NCBI GenBank assembly: GCA_025350325.1
Contig: JANXYB010000013.1
Location: 1-64,000 of the forward strand
Origin: Acidobacteriaceae bacterium
Lineage (GTDB): Bacteria > Acidobacteriota > Terriglobia > Terriglobales > Acidobacteriaceae
DNA length: 64,000 nt
Reading direction: 5' to 3'
Below, piece by piece: positions 16,740 through 25,934 of this stretch. The position numbers and the translations under genes are program-made. Positions within the stretch are counted from its first letter, which is position 1. Every line of letters starts with the position of its first letter. The notes under the pieces are model-generated. The model was not told the origin of the DNA. It saw only the letters and a list, made by a program, of their open reading frames with translations, and did no database searches.

Positions 16740-18875
16740 ATGAGCCGAACGTTGCTGCCAGGAAAGCCCTACCCTCTAGGTTCCACTGCATGTAAAAAAG
16801 GTACTAACTTCGCCATCTTTTCAGAAGGCGCCACGCGCGTTGACCTTTGTTTATACGATCCCGATGGCAATGAGATCGAGTGCGTTACCTTGCGGGAACA
16901 CACAGCTTTTGTTTGGCACGGATTCATTAATGGAATCAAGGCCGGCCAGCTTTATAACTTCCGCGTAGACGGCCCGTGGGATCCGACGAACGGATACAGG
17001 TTCAACTACAACAAGACTCTTGTTGACCCCTACGCCAAGGCCATCTCAGGCAAGGTGGATTGGAAAGCGCCCATCTTTCCTTATGACCTCGCATCGGGCG
17101 ATCCAACAAAGATGGACACACAAGACAGCGCGGCAGGGGTGCCGAAGTCCGTGGTGATTCATGATCCCTTCGACTGGTCTAGCGACTGCCGACCTGAAAC
17201 GCCGTTGGCCGACTCGGTGATCTACGAAGTACACGTCAAGGGATTCAGTCATCGCAATCCGGCGGTGCCTGAAAATCTGCGCGGCACCTATGCGGGCTTG
17301 GCGCATGAGTCCAGTATCGAATACTTCAAGCAGTTGGGAGTTACTGCGGTCGAGTTGCTTCCCATTCACCACTTCATTGACGAGGGACATCTCGTCGACA
17401 AGAATCTGAGTGACTACTGGGGCTATAACACCCTCGGTTACTTTGCACCCATGTCGCGGTATAGCTCCTCGGGCGATCAGGGTGGACAGGTAACTGAATT
17501 CAAGCAGATGGTGAAATCCTTGCACGCCGCTGGTATCGAAGTGATTCTCGATGTGGTGTACAACCACACTTGCGAAGGCAATCACATGGGTCCCATGCTC
17601 AGTTGGAAAGGCGTATGCAACACGACCTATTACCGCTTGATGCAAGACGATCCGCAGTTTTACATGGACTACACCGGTACGGGTAACTCGCTCAATGTGC
17701 GCAATCCGCAAGTGCTGAAGATGATCATGGATTCGCTGCGCTATTGGGTCACGCACATGCACGTTGATGGTTTCCGCTTTGATCTGGCGGCAACGCTCGC
17801 ACGTGAATTGCACGACGTAAGCAAGCTCTCGTCATTCTTCGACACCATTCATCAGGATCCAACTTTGGCTGAGGTCAAATTGATCGCAGAGCCTTGGGAC
17901 GTAGGCGAAGGCGGCTACCAGGTCGGTCAATTCCCTGTCTTATGGGCCGAGTGGAATGGAAAATATCGCGATACTGTTCGACGCTTTTGGAAAGGCGACG
18001 GCGGGCAGCTATCCGATTTTGCCTATCGGTTGACCGGGTCGAGTGACTTATACAAATTTGACGGCAGAAAACCTTATGCCAGTATTAATTTCGTAACTGC
18101 GCATGACGGCTTCACCTTATGCGACTTGGTTAGTTACAACGAAAAACATAACGAAGCCAATGGAGATAACAATAGCGACGGAGCCAACGACAACGAGTCG
18201 TGGAACATGGGTGCGGAGGGACCGACCGACGATGCTGAGGTTAATACTCTTCGCGAACGCCAAATGAGAAATTTTCTCTCCACCTTGATGCTTTCGCAAG
18301 GCGTGCCTATGCTCGCCGGCGGCGACGAAGTGGCTCGGTCGCAACGAGGCAATAACAACTGTTACTGCCAGGATAATGAACTTACATGGTTCGACTGGGA
18401 TCTTGATGACTCGCGCAAACGGTTGCATGATTTTACTTGCCAGATCATTCAATTGAGGCGTGCCCATCCAAATTTGCATCGGCGCAAGTTTTTTCAAGAC
18501 CGCGAAGTCCGAAAAAAGGAAGATGGTTCCCTGGTAAGGCTTGACAAGGATGCCTCCTGGTTTCACCCGGACGGCAACGAAGTTTCGGACGAAGCATGGA
18601 ACGCGGAATGGAGTCGGGCCATCGCCCTGCTGCTGAATGGTCGCACGCTACAGGTGAGCGACGAAAATGGCGCATGGGTTATTGACGACAGCTTTCTATT
18701 GCTGGTAAATGCCGCGCATGAGGGAGTGGAGCTCACGCTTCCTGAATCTCCAAGCAAGAAAACATGGTCGCAGGTTGTCGATACTGAAAACATCGAAGAG
18801 CCGTTCGCGAAGATTCCCGTAAACGGCAAACTCATTCTCGGCGGAAGATCGTTGAAACTGCTGAGTGACGGTTAG
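16740..18875 (+). CDS. glgX: Glycogen debranching enzyme GlgX
   Basis: This is a GH13 isoamylase-type enzyme of 711 residues that hydrolyses alpha-1,6 branches of glycogen trimmed by phosphorylase. The N-terminal CBM48-like domain carries PGKPYPLGSTACKKGTNF and FAIFSEGA. The barrel has DVVYNHT, the nucleophile D348 in DGFRFDLA, the acid E384 in IAEPWDVG and D456 in VTAHDGFT, the full GH13 triad. GGDEVARSQRGNNNCYCQD is characteristic of GlgX/TreX. ATG 16740 is preferred over a TTG 15 bases upstream because the conserved N-terminus begins there. The gene stands alone, with no other glg or tre gene in view, and ends at the terminator at 18899-18930. Confidence 0.95.
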   Translation: MSRTLLPGKPYPLGSTACKKGTNFAIFSEGATRVDLCLYDPDGNEIECVTLREHTAFVWHGFINGIKAGQLYNFRVDGPWDPTNGYRFNYNKTLVDPYAKAISGKVDWKAPIFPYDLASGDPTKMDTQDSAAGVPKSVVIHDPFDWSSDCRPETPLADSVIYEVHVKGFSHRNPAVPENLRGTYAGLAHESSIEYFKQLGVTAVELLPIHHFIDEGHLVDKNLSDYWGYNTLGYFAPMSRYSSSGDQGGQVTEFKQMVKSLHAAGIEVILDVVYNHTCEGNHMGPMLSWKGVCNTTYYRLMQDDPQFYMDYTGTGNSLNVRNPQVLKMIMDSLRYWVTHMHVDGFRFDLAATLARELHDVSKLSSFFDTIHQDPTLAEVKLIAEPWDVGEGGYQVGQFPVLWAEWNGKYRDTVRRFWKGDGGQLSDFAYRLTGSSDLYKFDGRKPYASINFVTAHDGFTLCDLVSYNEKHNEANGDNNSDGANDNESWNMGAEGPTDDAEVNTLRERQMRNFLSTLMLSQGVPMLAGGDEVARSQRGNNNCYCQDNELTWFDWDLDDSRKRLHDFTCQIIQLRRAHPNLHRRKFFQDREVRKKEDGSLVRLDKDASWFHPDGNEVSDEAWNAEWSRAIALLLNGRTLQVSDENGAWVIDDSFLLLVNAAHEGVELTLPESPSKKTWSQVVDTENIEEPFAKIPVNGKLILGGRSLKLLSDG

Positions 18876-18898
18876 GCCAAGCAGTACCGCTCAACTTG

Positions 18899-18930
18899 AA
18901 AAGCCCCATCCTTTGCAGATGGGGCTTTTT
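18899..18930. terminator. Bidirectional terminator
   Basis: AAAAGCCCCATC and GATGGGGCTTTTT form a 12-bp stem with a 7-nt loop. T runs occur on either strand. It separates convergent glgX and the inositol-phosphate synthase gene. Confidence 0.9.
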
Positions 18931-18958
18931 GCGAGCGGGTGTCTCGACGCCTTTTAAA

Positions 18959-20305
18959 TCAATCGTAGTATTCGAGGCCCAAGTGCGTAATCAAGTCCTC
19001 GCCCATGATGTGACGCAAAGTATTTTTGAGCTTCATCGACTGGATAAACAGATCATGCTCAGGGTAGAGGCCCGCGCGGGTTTGCGGCGATTTCAGGTAG
19101 AAACTCAGCCACTCTTGAATACCAATCGACTTGAGCGAAGGAGTGCGTCTGGCGAGGTCGAGGAAGAGTACCAGGTCCAACGCAATCGGCGCTGCGAGAA
19201 TGGAGTCGCGGCACAGGAAATCGACCTTGATCTGCATCGGGTAACCAAGCCACCCGAAGATATCGATGTTATCCCAACCCTCTTTGTTATCACCGCGCGG
19301 CGGGTAATAGTTGATGCGCACTTTGTGGAAAATATCCTTGTATAGGTCGGGGTATAACTCGGGCTGGAAAATGTAGTCAAGCGAGCCGAGCTTGGATTCT
19401 TCCTTGGTCTTGAAGGATTCAGGATCGTCAAGCACTTCCCCGTCGCGATTGCCGAGAATATTTGTCGAGTACCAACCTGACACGCCCAGTAGCCGCGCTT
19501 TAAACGCCGGAGCAAGGACGGTCTTCATAAAGGTCTGGCCGGTCTTGAAATCTTTGCCGCAGATGGGAGCGGAATTCTTCTTGGACAGTTCGACCATTGC
19601 CGGTACATCGACCGTCAGATTCGGCGCGCCGTTGGCAAAAGGGACGCTCTCAACCAGCGCCGCATAGGCGTAGATCTGCGAAGGGGCGATGCCAATGTCG
19701 TCAGTCTCAAGGCCTTTCTCAAAAGCCTCAATCGATTGGTGAACTGCGGTAGCTTCGATAAAAATTTCGGTCGATCCGCACCAGATCATCACGACGCGAT
19801 CCACAGTCTTTTTAAAAGCTTGAATATCGGCGATGAGTTGGTCCGCAAGATCGCGTTTATTCTTCCCCTTCTTTACGTGGGTGCCGTGTAGACGCTTCAC
19901 GTAGTACTGATCAAAAACCGCAGGCATCGGCTTGATGGTTTCTAAAAAGGGCTTGAGCTGTTCAATCAGGTCTTTATCGAGCACCTTGGCATGGGCTGCC
20001 GACTCGTAAACGTTGTCCTCAAAAATGTCCCAACCCGTAAAGACGATGTCGTTCAGATCGGCGATGGGAACGAAGTCCTTGATCTTTGGTGAATTGTTGT
20101 CGGTGCGCTTGCCGAGGCGAACGGTGCCCATTTGTGTGAGCGAGCCAATAGGCTTCGCGATTCCGCGACGCACGGCTTCAACGCCGGCGATAAATGTAGT
20201 GGCGACGGCACCCAGGCCGACAACCATCACTCCTAATTTGCCCTTCGCGGGCGCAATCGTAGACGCTCCGGCGGTCTTTGGGCCGCCTTGTTCCTGATTA
20301 CTCAT
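18959..20305 (-). CDS. ino1: Inositol-3-phosphate synthase
   Basis: This enzyme converts glucose 6-phosphate to myo-inositol 3-phosphate with bound NAD. The 448-residue protein has the Rossmann motif VMVVGLGAVATTFIAG near residue 26. The family motifs GKDFKTGQTFMKT (about 235), WYSTNILGNRDGEVL (about 270) and a KVDFLCRDSILAAPIALDL stretch (about 375) belong to the catalytic domain. It matches the large bacterial/eukaryotic class rather than the short archaeal type. The product could feed inositol lipids or compatible solutes; no partner gene is adjacent. The dedA gene lies 109 bp upstream on the same strand. Confidence 0.93.
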   Translation of the reverse strand: MSNQEQGGPKTAGASTIAPAKGKLGVMVVGLGAVATTFIAGVEAVRRGIAKPIGSLTQMGTVRLGKRTDNNSPKIKDFVPIADLNDIVFTGWDIFEDNVYESAAHAKVLDKDLIEQLKPFLETIKPMPAVFDQYYVKRLHGTHVKKGKNKRDLADQLIADIQAFKKTVDRVVMIWCGSTEIFIEATAVHQSIEAFEKGLETDDIGIAPSQIYAYAALVESVPFANGAPNLTVDVPAMVELSKKNSAPICGKDFKTGQTFMKTVLAPAFKARLLGVSGWYSTNILGNRDGEVLDDPESFKTKEESKLGSLDYIFQPELYPDLYKDIFHKVRINYYPPRGDNKEGWDNIDIFGWLGYPMQIKVDFLCRDSILAAPIALDLVLFLDLARRTPSLKSIGIQEWLSFYLKSPQTRAGLYPEHDLFIQSMKLKNTLRHIMGEDLITHLGLEYYD

Positions 20306-20414
20306 TATTTCCTAACCCTTCCTTTGATTGGCTTATGCTCAATCATTTCAAAATTGCATTTGCATAGACGAAACAGTGTACGCCAGCGAACAGATGATTT
20401 TCTGTTCCTGCCTG

Positions 20415-21053
20415 CTAGACGGTCGTCGGCTCTCTTCTTTTGCTGAGGTGTGACCAGACAAACCAGATGATGCCGGCTACCAGCGCAAGCTCAACCACCA
20501 TGTGAAAACGATGGAAGGCTTCGTGAAAACGCGGATCGGTGTGCCACTTCTCGCCCAGCTTCATGCCGACGTAGGCGAGAGCGAAGCACCAGGGCCACGA
20601 GCCGAGAAACGTGTAAATGTGAAAGCGAAGCTGCGGCATTTTGGCTACGCCGGCCGGAAACGCGATAAAGGTGCGAACCACCGGCAAAAGGCGTCCGATC
20701 AAGACCATGATGGTGCCATATTTCTCAAAGAAGCCCGTCATGCGGTCCAGGTCGTGCCTGCTCATCAAGACAAATCTGCCGTAGCGCTCGACCATGGGAC
20801 GTCCGCCCCACGCGCCGACCCAATAAGCGATGACAGACCCAAGATTGCAACCGATGGCGCCCGCAGTGGCCGCCCAGAATAGGCTAAAGCGGCCCGTGTA
20901 CACGAGATATCCAGCAAAGGGCATGATGATTTCTGAGGGCAGTGGAATGCAGGCCGATTCGATCCCCATTAAAGTAGCGACGCCCGCGTACCCCCCGAAG
21001 CTGATGACCTGGGTTACGAAGTGAACAAGGTAAGACAAAATTCTTTCAGTCAT
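20415..21053 (-). CDS. DedA-family membrane protein
   Basis: This is a 212-residue inner-membrane protein of the DedA/VTT superfamily. It has about five hydrophobic segments, the signature ESACIPLPSEIIMPFAGYLV (about 28-47) with the conserved E, P and P residues, and the second motif GRLLPVVRTFIAFPAGVAKM (about 140). Recently characterised DedA proteins flip undecaprenyl phosphate or phosphatidylethanolamine; which lipid this one handles is unknown. GGGAG lies just before ATG 21053. Confidence 0.9.
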   Translation of the reverse strand: MTERILSYLVHFVTQVISFGGYAGVATLMGIESACIPLPSEIIMPFAGYLVYTGRFSLFWAATAGAIGCNLGSVIAYWVGAWGGRPMVERYGRFVLMSRHDLDRMTGFFEKYGTIMVLIGRLLPVVRTFIAFPAGVAKMPQLRFHIYTFLGSWPWCFALAYVGMKLGEKWHTDPRFHEAFHRFHMVVELALVAGIIWFVWSHLSKRREPTTV

Positions 21054-21166
21054 GGACTCCCTCAGTATATAGGTCCACGGCCACGTCGCCGGGCCCAGTC
21101 ACCAAAGCCGCCCGCGCAGAAACCCCCTACCCGCTACTTTGCTACGATGAGGGTTGTCCAAACGAT

Positions 21167-22045
21167 ATGCGAGGTGTTCCGTTGGCCGAGTTTCCTCCTG
21201 TTCCTCTGACCCTTGAAGGCTCCAGCATGCTGCACCAGTTTTTCCAATTTGATTGGAAGGCGTGGCGCTCCGTCGCGGAGGAAGATCGCGCCCGTATAGC
21301 CGGCGAGGCGGTCGCGGCGCTCAAAGGCCTGGAGCGGAGGGTAACCGCCGAGGGCGCGCAGATGGGGCTCGGTGTCCAGGAGTGGCCGGTGCGCACGGCG
21401 CTTTATTCGCAGCTAGGGCACAAAGGCGATTTGATACTGGTGCATTTTCGCGAATCGTTTGAGGCGCTCAACCAGGTTGAACTCGACCTCGCACAGACGC
21501 AGATTTACGACTTTTTCGAACTAAAGCATTCGTACGTTTCAGTCGTGGAATTGGGCCTCTACGAATCGACCCGGAAGACCTATGAGGCGGCTGCGGCAAA
21601 GGGGTTTGAGGCGCATTCGCCGCAGTGGAATGAGGAAATCGCCGCATCGCTCAAGCGCGGGTCGGATGCAATGGCGTCGCGCCTCTTCCCTTCTGTGCCG
21701 GAAGCGAAGTACATGTGTTTTTATCCCATGGATCGCAAGCGCAGTGATCAGGCGAACTGGTATTCAGTGCCGTTTGCTGAGCGGCAGCGCATGATGCATT
21801 TGCATGGGCTGATCGGGCGGCGCTATGGCGACGTGGTCAAGCAGATTATTTCCGGCTCGATTGGAATGGATGATTGGGAATGGGGCGTCGACCTGTTTGC
21901 CGAGGATCCGGTGATTTTCAAGAAGCTGATTTACGAGATGCGTTTTGATGAAGTGAGCGCGGTGTATGCGTTGTTTGGGCAATTCTTTTTAGGGGTACGG
22001 CTGCCGCTCGAGAGGCTGGGCGGATGGCTGGAAGGCAAGCTGTAG
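21167..22045 (+). CDS. hemQ: Coproheme decarboxylase HemQ (chlorite dismutase family)
   Basis: HemQ uses hydrogen peroxide to decarboxylate Fe-coproporphyrin III to haem b, the last step of the coproporphyrin-dependent pathway. The 292-residue protein has the hallmark YPMDRKRSDQANWYSVP (Y, M, K and W of the substrate site) and MMHLHGLIGR, which carries the proximal haem histidine. The N-terminal half (VPLTLEGSSMLHQFF, WPVRTALYSQLGHKGDLILVHF) is the first ferredoxin-like half-domain. The chlorite-dismutase distal arginine is not expected in this subgroup. The haem genes hemA, hemC and hemD lie 0.8-3.9 kb downstream on the other strand, consistent with one pathway. Nth follows 49 bp later on the same strand. 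Confidence 0.92.
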   Translation: MRGVPLAEFPPVPLTLEGSSMLHQFFQFDWKAWRSVAEEDRARIAGEAVAALKGLERRVTAEGAQMGLGVQEWPVRTALYSQLGHKGDLILVHFRESFEALNQVELDLAQTQIYDFFELKHSYVSVVELGLYESTRKTYEAAAAKGFEAHSPQWNEEIAASLKRGSDAMASRLFPSVPEAKYMCFYPMDRKRSDQANWYSVPFAERQRMMHLHGLIGRRYGDVVKQIISGSIGMDDWEWGVDLFAEDPVIFKKLIYEMRFDEVSAVYALFGQFFLGVRLPLERLGGWLEGKL

Positions 22046-22094
22046 CGATGTTCGCAGTTGGTTCCATAGCGAATCTCAGGTTGCGGCATTAAAA

Positions 22095-22820
22095 ATGGAA
22101 AAACTAAAAGTCAAACAGATCATGACTGCGACCAAGGCGTCTGCGAAAAAATCTACCAAGATTTCGCAGCGCGGCGATCTTGCCCCCGACCGCATCGCTG
22201 CGATTCTCAAAGCTCTCGACGAAGCCTACCCCAACGCCGTTTGCGCCCTGCATCATCGCTCACCCTGGGAGCTGCTCGTAGCGACAATTCTTTCGGCGCA
22301 GTGTACCGACGTACGCGTAAATATGGTGACGCCGGAATTATTTCGCCGATTCCCTACCCCTGAGGCAATGACCAAGGCCACGCAGCCGGAGCTTGAGGAC
22401 CTGATTCGCACCACGGGATTTTTTCGCAACAAGTCGAAGTCGATCATCGGCGCGGCTAAAGCTATCACCGGGCAATTTGGCGGCAAGGTGCCGCGGACAC
22501 TGGCGGAATTGATCACGGTTCCCGGCGCGGCGCGAAAGACCGCCAACGTGGTGCTCGGCGTTGCTTATGGGTTGGCAGAGGGTGTGGTCGTCGATACCCA
22601 TGTGTTTCGCATAGCGCACCGGCTTGGGTTAGCGAAAAGCGACACCGCACCGGGAGTGGAGTTGGAGTTGATGAAGGTGATTCCGCCGCTGCGGTGGATC
22701 GATTTTTCGCACCAGATCATTCATCATGGGCGTCAGGTTTGCGTCGCACGCAAGCCGAAATGCGACCAGTGCAACCTCGAGCCGCTTTGCCATTCAAAGG
22801 ACAAAACCTGGTGGTCGTGA
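22095..22820 (+). CDS. nth: Endonuclease III (Nth)
   Basis: This DNA glycosylase/AP lyase removes oxidised pyrimidines in base-excision repair. The helix-hairpin-helix segment ends in VPGAARKTANVVLG, with catalytic K148 and D167 (VVVDTHVFR). The [4Fe-4S] cluster motif C-x6-C-x2-C-x5-C is present (CVARKPKCDQCNLEPLC). In the hairpin, usual LPGVGRKTAN reads VPGAARKTAN, a mild change. The protein is 241 residues including about 28 lysine-rich N-terminal residues not needed for the fold, so a start at 22122 or later is possible. I see no clear ribosome binding site for either choice. Confidence 0.94.
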   Translation: MEKLKVKQIMTATKASAKKSTKISQRGDLAPDRIAAILKALDEAYPNAVCALHHRSPWELLVATILSAQCTDVRVNMVTPELFRRFPTPEAMTKATQPELEDLIRTTGFFRNKSKSIIGAAKAITGQFGGKVPRTLAELITVPGAARKTANVVLGVAYGLAEGVVVDTHVFRIAHRLGLAKSDTAPGVELELMKVIPPLRWIDFSHQIIHHGRQVCVARKPKCDQCNLEPLCHSKDKTWWS

Positions 22821-22825
22821 GGTAC

Positions 22826-23605
22826 TCAGGGCTGCGAGGAGAAGTAGAGTCGTACGGCTGCGACCAAGCCGGCGATGTCTGAAACTTTGGCTTCAGCGGA
22901 CGGCGTCCAGCCCGCGCGCATCAAAGCGTCTGTCGTGATGGGGCCAATGGAGATGGCGATCACTCCGGCGAGTGGATACGCGATTTTTGCCTGCCGCGAC
23001 ACCTCGGCAAGATGTGTAACACCAGAGGCACTGGCAAAGGCCGCAGCATCGATTCCATCCAAGAGTGCTTTCGCGAGTTGTTCGGGCGAAGCGGCGGGAA
23101 TCATGTTGCGATAGCAATCCACCACGGTTAGGTTAGCGCCCGCTGCGCGCAGGCCTTCGGGAATGAGGTCACGAGCGACCGCGGCGCGCGCAAGCAGCAC
23201 ACGCTGACCACTGATGCGCCCCGCAAGCGCCTCCACCAGGCTCTCGGCGACGTAGTGCTCGGGAACCAACTTTACCGCCAGCCCGGCTTGGCGCGCAGCT
23301 TGTGCCGTCGATTCGCCGATCGCCGCGACATGCAAAAAGCGTTGCGCAATAGAGACATTCAATTTTTCCGCTCGTTCGACCAGGGCGCGCACGGTATTGC
23401 TGCTGGTTAAAATGAGCCAGTCGAAACTGTAGAGCTGCAGCAGCGCCTGATCGAGAGCGTCGTAGCTGTCCGGCGGTTGAATCTCGATGACCGGCACTTC
23501 GACAGGCTCCGCTCCCAGAGCACGCAGACCGTCGCTAAGTTTCCCTGCCTGATGCGTGGCTCGGGTCACCAGAACGCGGCGTCCAACCAAGGGGAGGGCG
23601 GTCAC
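22826..23605 (-). CDS. hemD: Uroporphyrinogen-III synthase HemD
   Basis: HemD closes hydroxymethylbilane to uroporphyrinogen III with inversion of ring D. The family is poorly conserved in sequence. The evidence is the 259-residue two-domain pattern (RRVLVTRATHQAGKLSDGL at the start, DWLILTSSNTVRALVERA, VAAIGESTAQAAR, and DAAAFASASGVTHLAEV, about 180-205) together with its place directly after hemC. The start is GTG 23605, whose GTGA overlaps the hemC stop by four bases, giving translational coupling. It is the last gene of the ccsA/hemX-hemA-hemC-hemD run. Confidence 0.92.
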   Translation of the reverse strand: MTALPLVGRRVLVTRATHQAGKLSDGLRALGAEPVEVPVIEIQPPDSYDALDQALLQLYSFDWLILTSSNTVRALVERAEKLNVSIAQRFLHVAAIGESTAQAARQAGLAVKLVPEHYVAESLVEALAGRISGQRVLLARAAVARDLIPEGLRAAGANLTVVDCYRNMIPAASPEQLAKALLDGIDAAAFASASGVTHLAEVSRQAKIAYPLAGVIAISIGPITTDALMRAGWTPSAEAKVSDIAGLVAAVRLYFSSQP

Positions 23606-24555
23606 TTGGCGCCTGCGGATGCCAAGGAAAGGAAGCGGCCTGCTCCTGCTTCCATCAGCATGTGCGCCATCAGCTTTCCGAGACTCTCTGGACCGGAACC
23701 GTCACGCGGCGCGGCATGATGTATGCGCACCGCCTCACCACTGGCAGGATCGGCGACAACGCCAAAAATCTCATCCCAGTCGCCATCCCATTTGTCTGAC
23801 GCTTCCTGTTGTTTGGGGCGGCAGTGAATGCCGATCGGCACCTGGCACCCGCCGCCCAGTGCGGCGAGTGCGGCGCGTTCGGCAGTCACCGCAAAGCGCG
23901 TTGCAGTGTCGTCAAGAAAGGCTACAGCGGCAATGGTGGCGGCATCGCCTTTGCGCGTTTCAATGCCCAGTGAACCCTGGCCCGCAGCGGGACAAAAATC
24001 TTTCGGTTCAAGCCGTTCGCGCACCCATTCAGTCTTTTCAAGCCGATCAAGACCGGCCGCCGCGAGCAGAATGGCGTCGACATGGCCCTCGCCAAGTTTG
24101 CGCAGACGCGTGTCGACGTTGCCACGAAATTCGACCGCTTCAATATCAGAGCGCAGTGCGAGCAACTGCGAGCGACGACGCGGGCTGCTCGTGCCCACTT
24201 TCGATCCGAGAGGGAGAGAGGCGAGATTCGCAAATCGGACTGAGACCAGCACATCCCTGGGATCGACCCGCGGTGGAGTCGCGGCCAGCACAAACGGCTC
24301 AGGCAATGCCGTTGGCAAATCCTTGAGTGAATGGACCGCAAGGTCTACCTGCCCCGCGGCAAGAGCTTCCTCAATTTCTTTGGTAAACATGCCCTTTGAG
24401 CCGACCGCGGCAAAAGTGACTTCCTGCTGCTTGTCGCCCGTGGTCTTGATGATTTTAATCTCGACGGAGTGGTCTTGTCCGCGAAGCAAAGCTGCAATGT
24501 GATTGGCCTGCCAGAGAGCCAGTTGCGAGCCGCGACTTCCGATGCGTAGATTCAT
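23602..24555 (-). CDS. hemC: Hydroxymethylbilane synthase HemC (porphobilinogen deaminase)
   Basis: HemC polymerises four porphobilinogens into hydroxymethylbilane. MNLRIGSRGSQLALWQA is the standard N-terminus; VDLAVHSLKDLPT, KVGTSSPRRRSQLLA and FRGNVDTRLRKL line the active site. The dipyrromethane cofactor cysteine is C237 in LGGGCQVPIG. The protein is 317 residues from ATG 24555. The frame is open further upstream (to 24693), but that would run deep into hemA. The ATG overlaps the hemA stop (ATGA) by four bases. Just past the cofactor cysteine, KQQEASDKWDGDWDEIF is an unusual tryptophan-rich stretch in domain 3. Confidence 0.96.
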   Translation of the reverse strand: MNLRIGSRGSQLALWQANHIAALLRGQDHSVEIKIIKTTGDKQQEVTFAAVGSKGMFTKEIEEALAAGQVDLAVHSLKDLPTALPEPFVLAATPPRVDPRDVLVSVRFANLASLPLGSKVGTSSPRRRSQLLALRSDIEAVEFRGNVDTRLRKLGEGHVDAILLAAAGLDRLEKTEWVRERLEPKDFCPAAGQGSLGIETRKGDAATIAAVAFLDDTATRFAVTAERAALAALGGGCQVPIGIHCRPKQQEASDKWDGDWDEIFGVVADPASGEAVRIHHAAPRDGSGPESLGKLMAHMLMEAGAGRFLSLASAGAK

Positions 24556-25934
24556 TTGCGGCCTATTGCGCTTGCCTCTTTTACTGGCGAAGCTGTTGGC
24601 TGCTCTGCTGATGAAATATCCGCCATCTCCGACGGTCGGGCTTCTGTTTGCACGTCTGGATCGCCAGACGTAGGCAGCGCCCAAGTATCGCACAAGGCTT
24701 CGAGGCGCGCAGAATCATTGTCACGCGCGGCCTGCTTCAGAGCCTGCATGGGCGGATGGAGGAACTTGTTAACCAGCCCGCGCGTGAGCGCCTCGATGGC
24801 GGCGATTTGCTCGGGGCTCAGCAGCCCGAGTCGCGCATGAATGCGGCGCAGCTCAGATTGGCGGATCTCTTCTGCCTGTCGCTGCAAGGTAACGATGGCC
24901 GGCGCGACGTTGACGGTGCGCTGCCGCTGTTTGAACCGCTCAACTTCCGAAGCCACCAGGGTTTCAGCATCGGTCGCCTGAGCGCTGCGTTCGGCCATGT
25001 GCGATGCGGCTACGGCCTGCAAGTCGTCGATGTCGTAAACAAAGATTCCGTCGACCTTGTTCATCGCCGGATCGACGTCGCGTGGCACCGCGATATCGAT
25101 AAAGAACATGGGCCGGTTACGGCGTCGCTGCATGAAAGCCTGGCCGTGTTCGCGCCGAAAAATCGGGTGCGGCGCTCCGGTCGAAGTAATAACGATGTCG
25201 GCTTCCGTGGCGGCTTCATAGAGCTTGTCGAAAGGGATGACCCGGCCCTCGAATGGCTCGGCCAACTGACGCGCCCGCTCGAGAGTACGATTGGTGACGA
25301 GAATGGCTCCCGCTCCCTGATGGACGAGGTGGCGCGCAGCCAATTCACTCATTTTGCCGGCACCGACGAGAAAAACGGTTCGACCGTTGAGCGAGCCGAA
25401 GATCTTGCGCGCCAGATCGACGGCAACCGAGGCGATCGAAACGGAATTGGAGCCAATGGCGGTTTCGGTGCGAACGCGTTTGGCGGCTGCGAAGGCGCTC
25501 TGCAGCAGATGGTCAAGCTGGCCGGAAATGGTGCCGCTAGCGCGTGCGACCGCGAACGCCTCTTTGACCTGGCCCAGAATCTGCGGCTCGCCGACCACCA
25601 TTGAATCGAGACTCGCTGCTACGCGAAACAGATGGCGCACCGCTTCCTGATCGCGGTGGATATAAACGTGCGGCGCCAAAACAGCCGGATCGAGAGCGAA
25701 GTGCCGATGAAGGAAATCGGTCAGGTCGACGCCGGATGATTCAACCGAGGCCAGAAGCTCAACGCGATTGCATGTTGAGACGATCATGCATTCTGAAACC
25801 CCGGCAACTGCGGCGAGAGCACGCGTAGCGTCAGGCAGGTCTTCACGAGAAATCGCGATGCGCTCGCGCAGCTCGATGGGCGCGGTCTTATGGTTGACCC
25901 CGATGAGGACGATGGAGGCGGGCGCCGTACTCAT
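24552..25934 (-). CDS. hemA: Glutamyl-tRNA reductase HemA
   Basis: HemA reduces glutamyl-tRNA(Glu) to glutamate-1-semialdehyde with NADPH, the committed step of C5-type haem synthesis. The nucleophile is C55 in VSTCNRVEL. SIVLIGVNHKTAPIELRE begins the catalytic domain. GAGKMSELAARHL (about 180) is the NADPH Rossmann motif, and the C-terminal dimerisation domain follows (LTRGLVNKFLHPPMQAL). The protein has 460 residues, with about 35 acidic/Ser-Thr residues at the end. ATG 25934 is chosen over the long upstream open frame because it overlaps the ccsA-like stop by four bases (ATGA) and matches the family start. Confidence 0.96.
   Translation of the reverse strand: MSTAPASIVLIGVNHKTAPIELRERIAISREDLPDATRALAAVAGVSECMIVSTCNRVELLASVESSGVDLTDFLHRHFALDPAVLAPHVYIHRDQEAVRHLFRVAASLDSMVVGEPQILGQVKEAFAVARASGTISGQLDHLLQSAFAAAKRVRTETAIGSNSVSIASVAVDLARKIFGSLNGRTVFLVGAGKMSELAARHLVHQGAGAILVTNRTLERARQLAEPFEGRVIPFDKLYEAATEADIVITSTGAPHPIFRREHGQAFMQRRRNRPMFFIDIAVPRDVDPAMNKVDGIFVYDIDDLQAVAASHMAERSAQATDAETLVASEVERFKQRQRTVNVAPAIVTLQRQAEEIRQSELRRIHARLGLLSPEQIAAIEALTRGLVNKFLHPPMQALKQAARDNDSARLEALCDTWALPTSGDPDVQTEARPSEMADISSAEQPTASPVKEASAIGRK

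Noticed and set aside
17046-17813. Long minus-strand frame inside glgX
   Set aside because: It is a shadow of the conserved GH13 barrel with no family sequence of its own.
24648-25604. 318-codon plus-strand frame opposite hemA
   Set aside because: It is opposite the intact HemA reading frame; codon pattern and motifs support hemA only.
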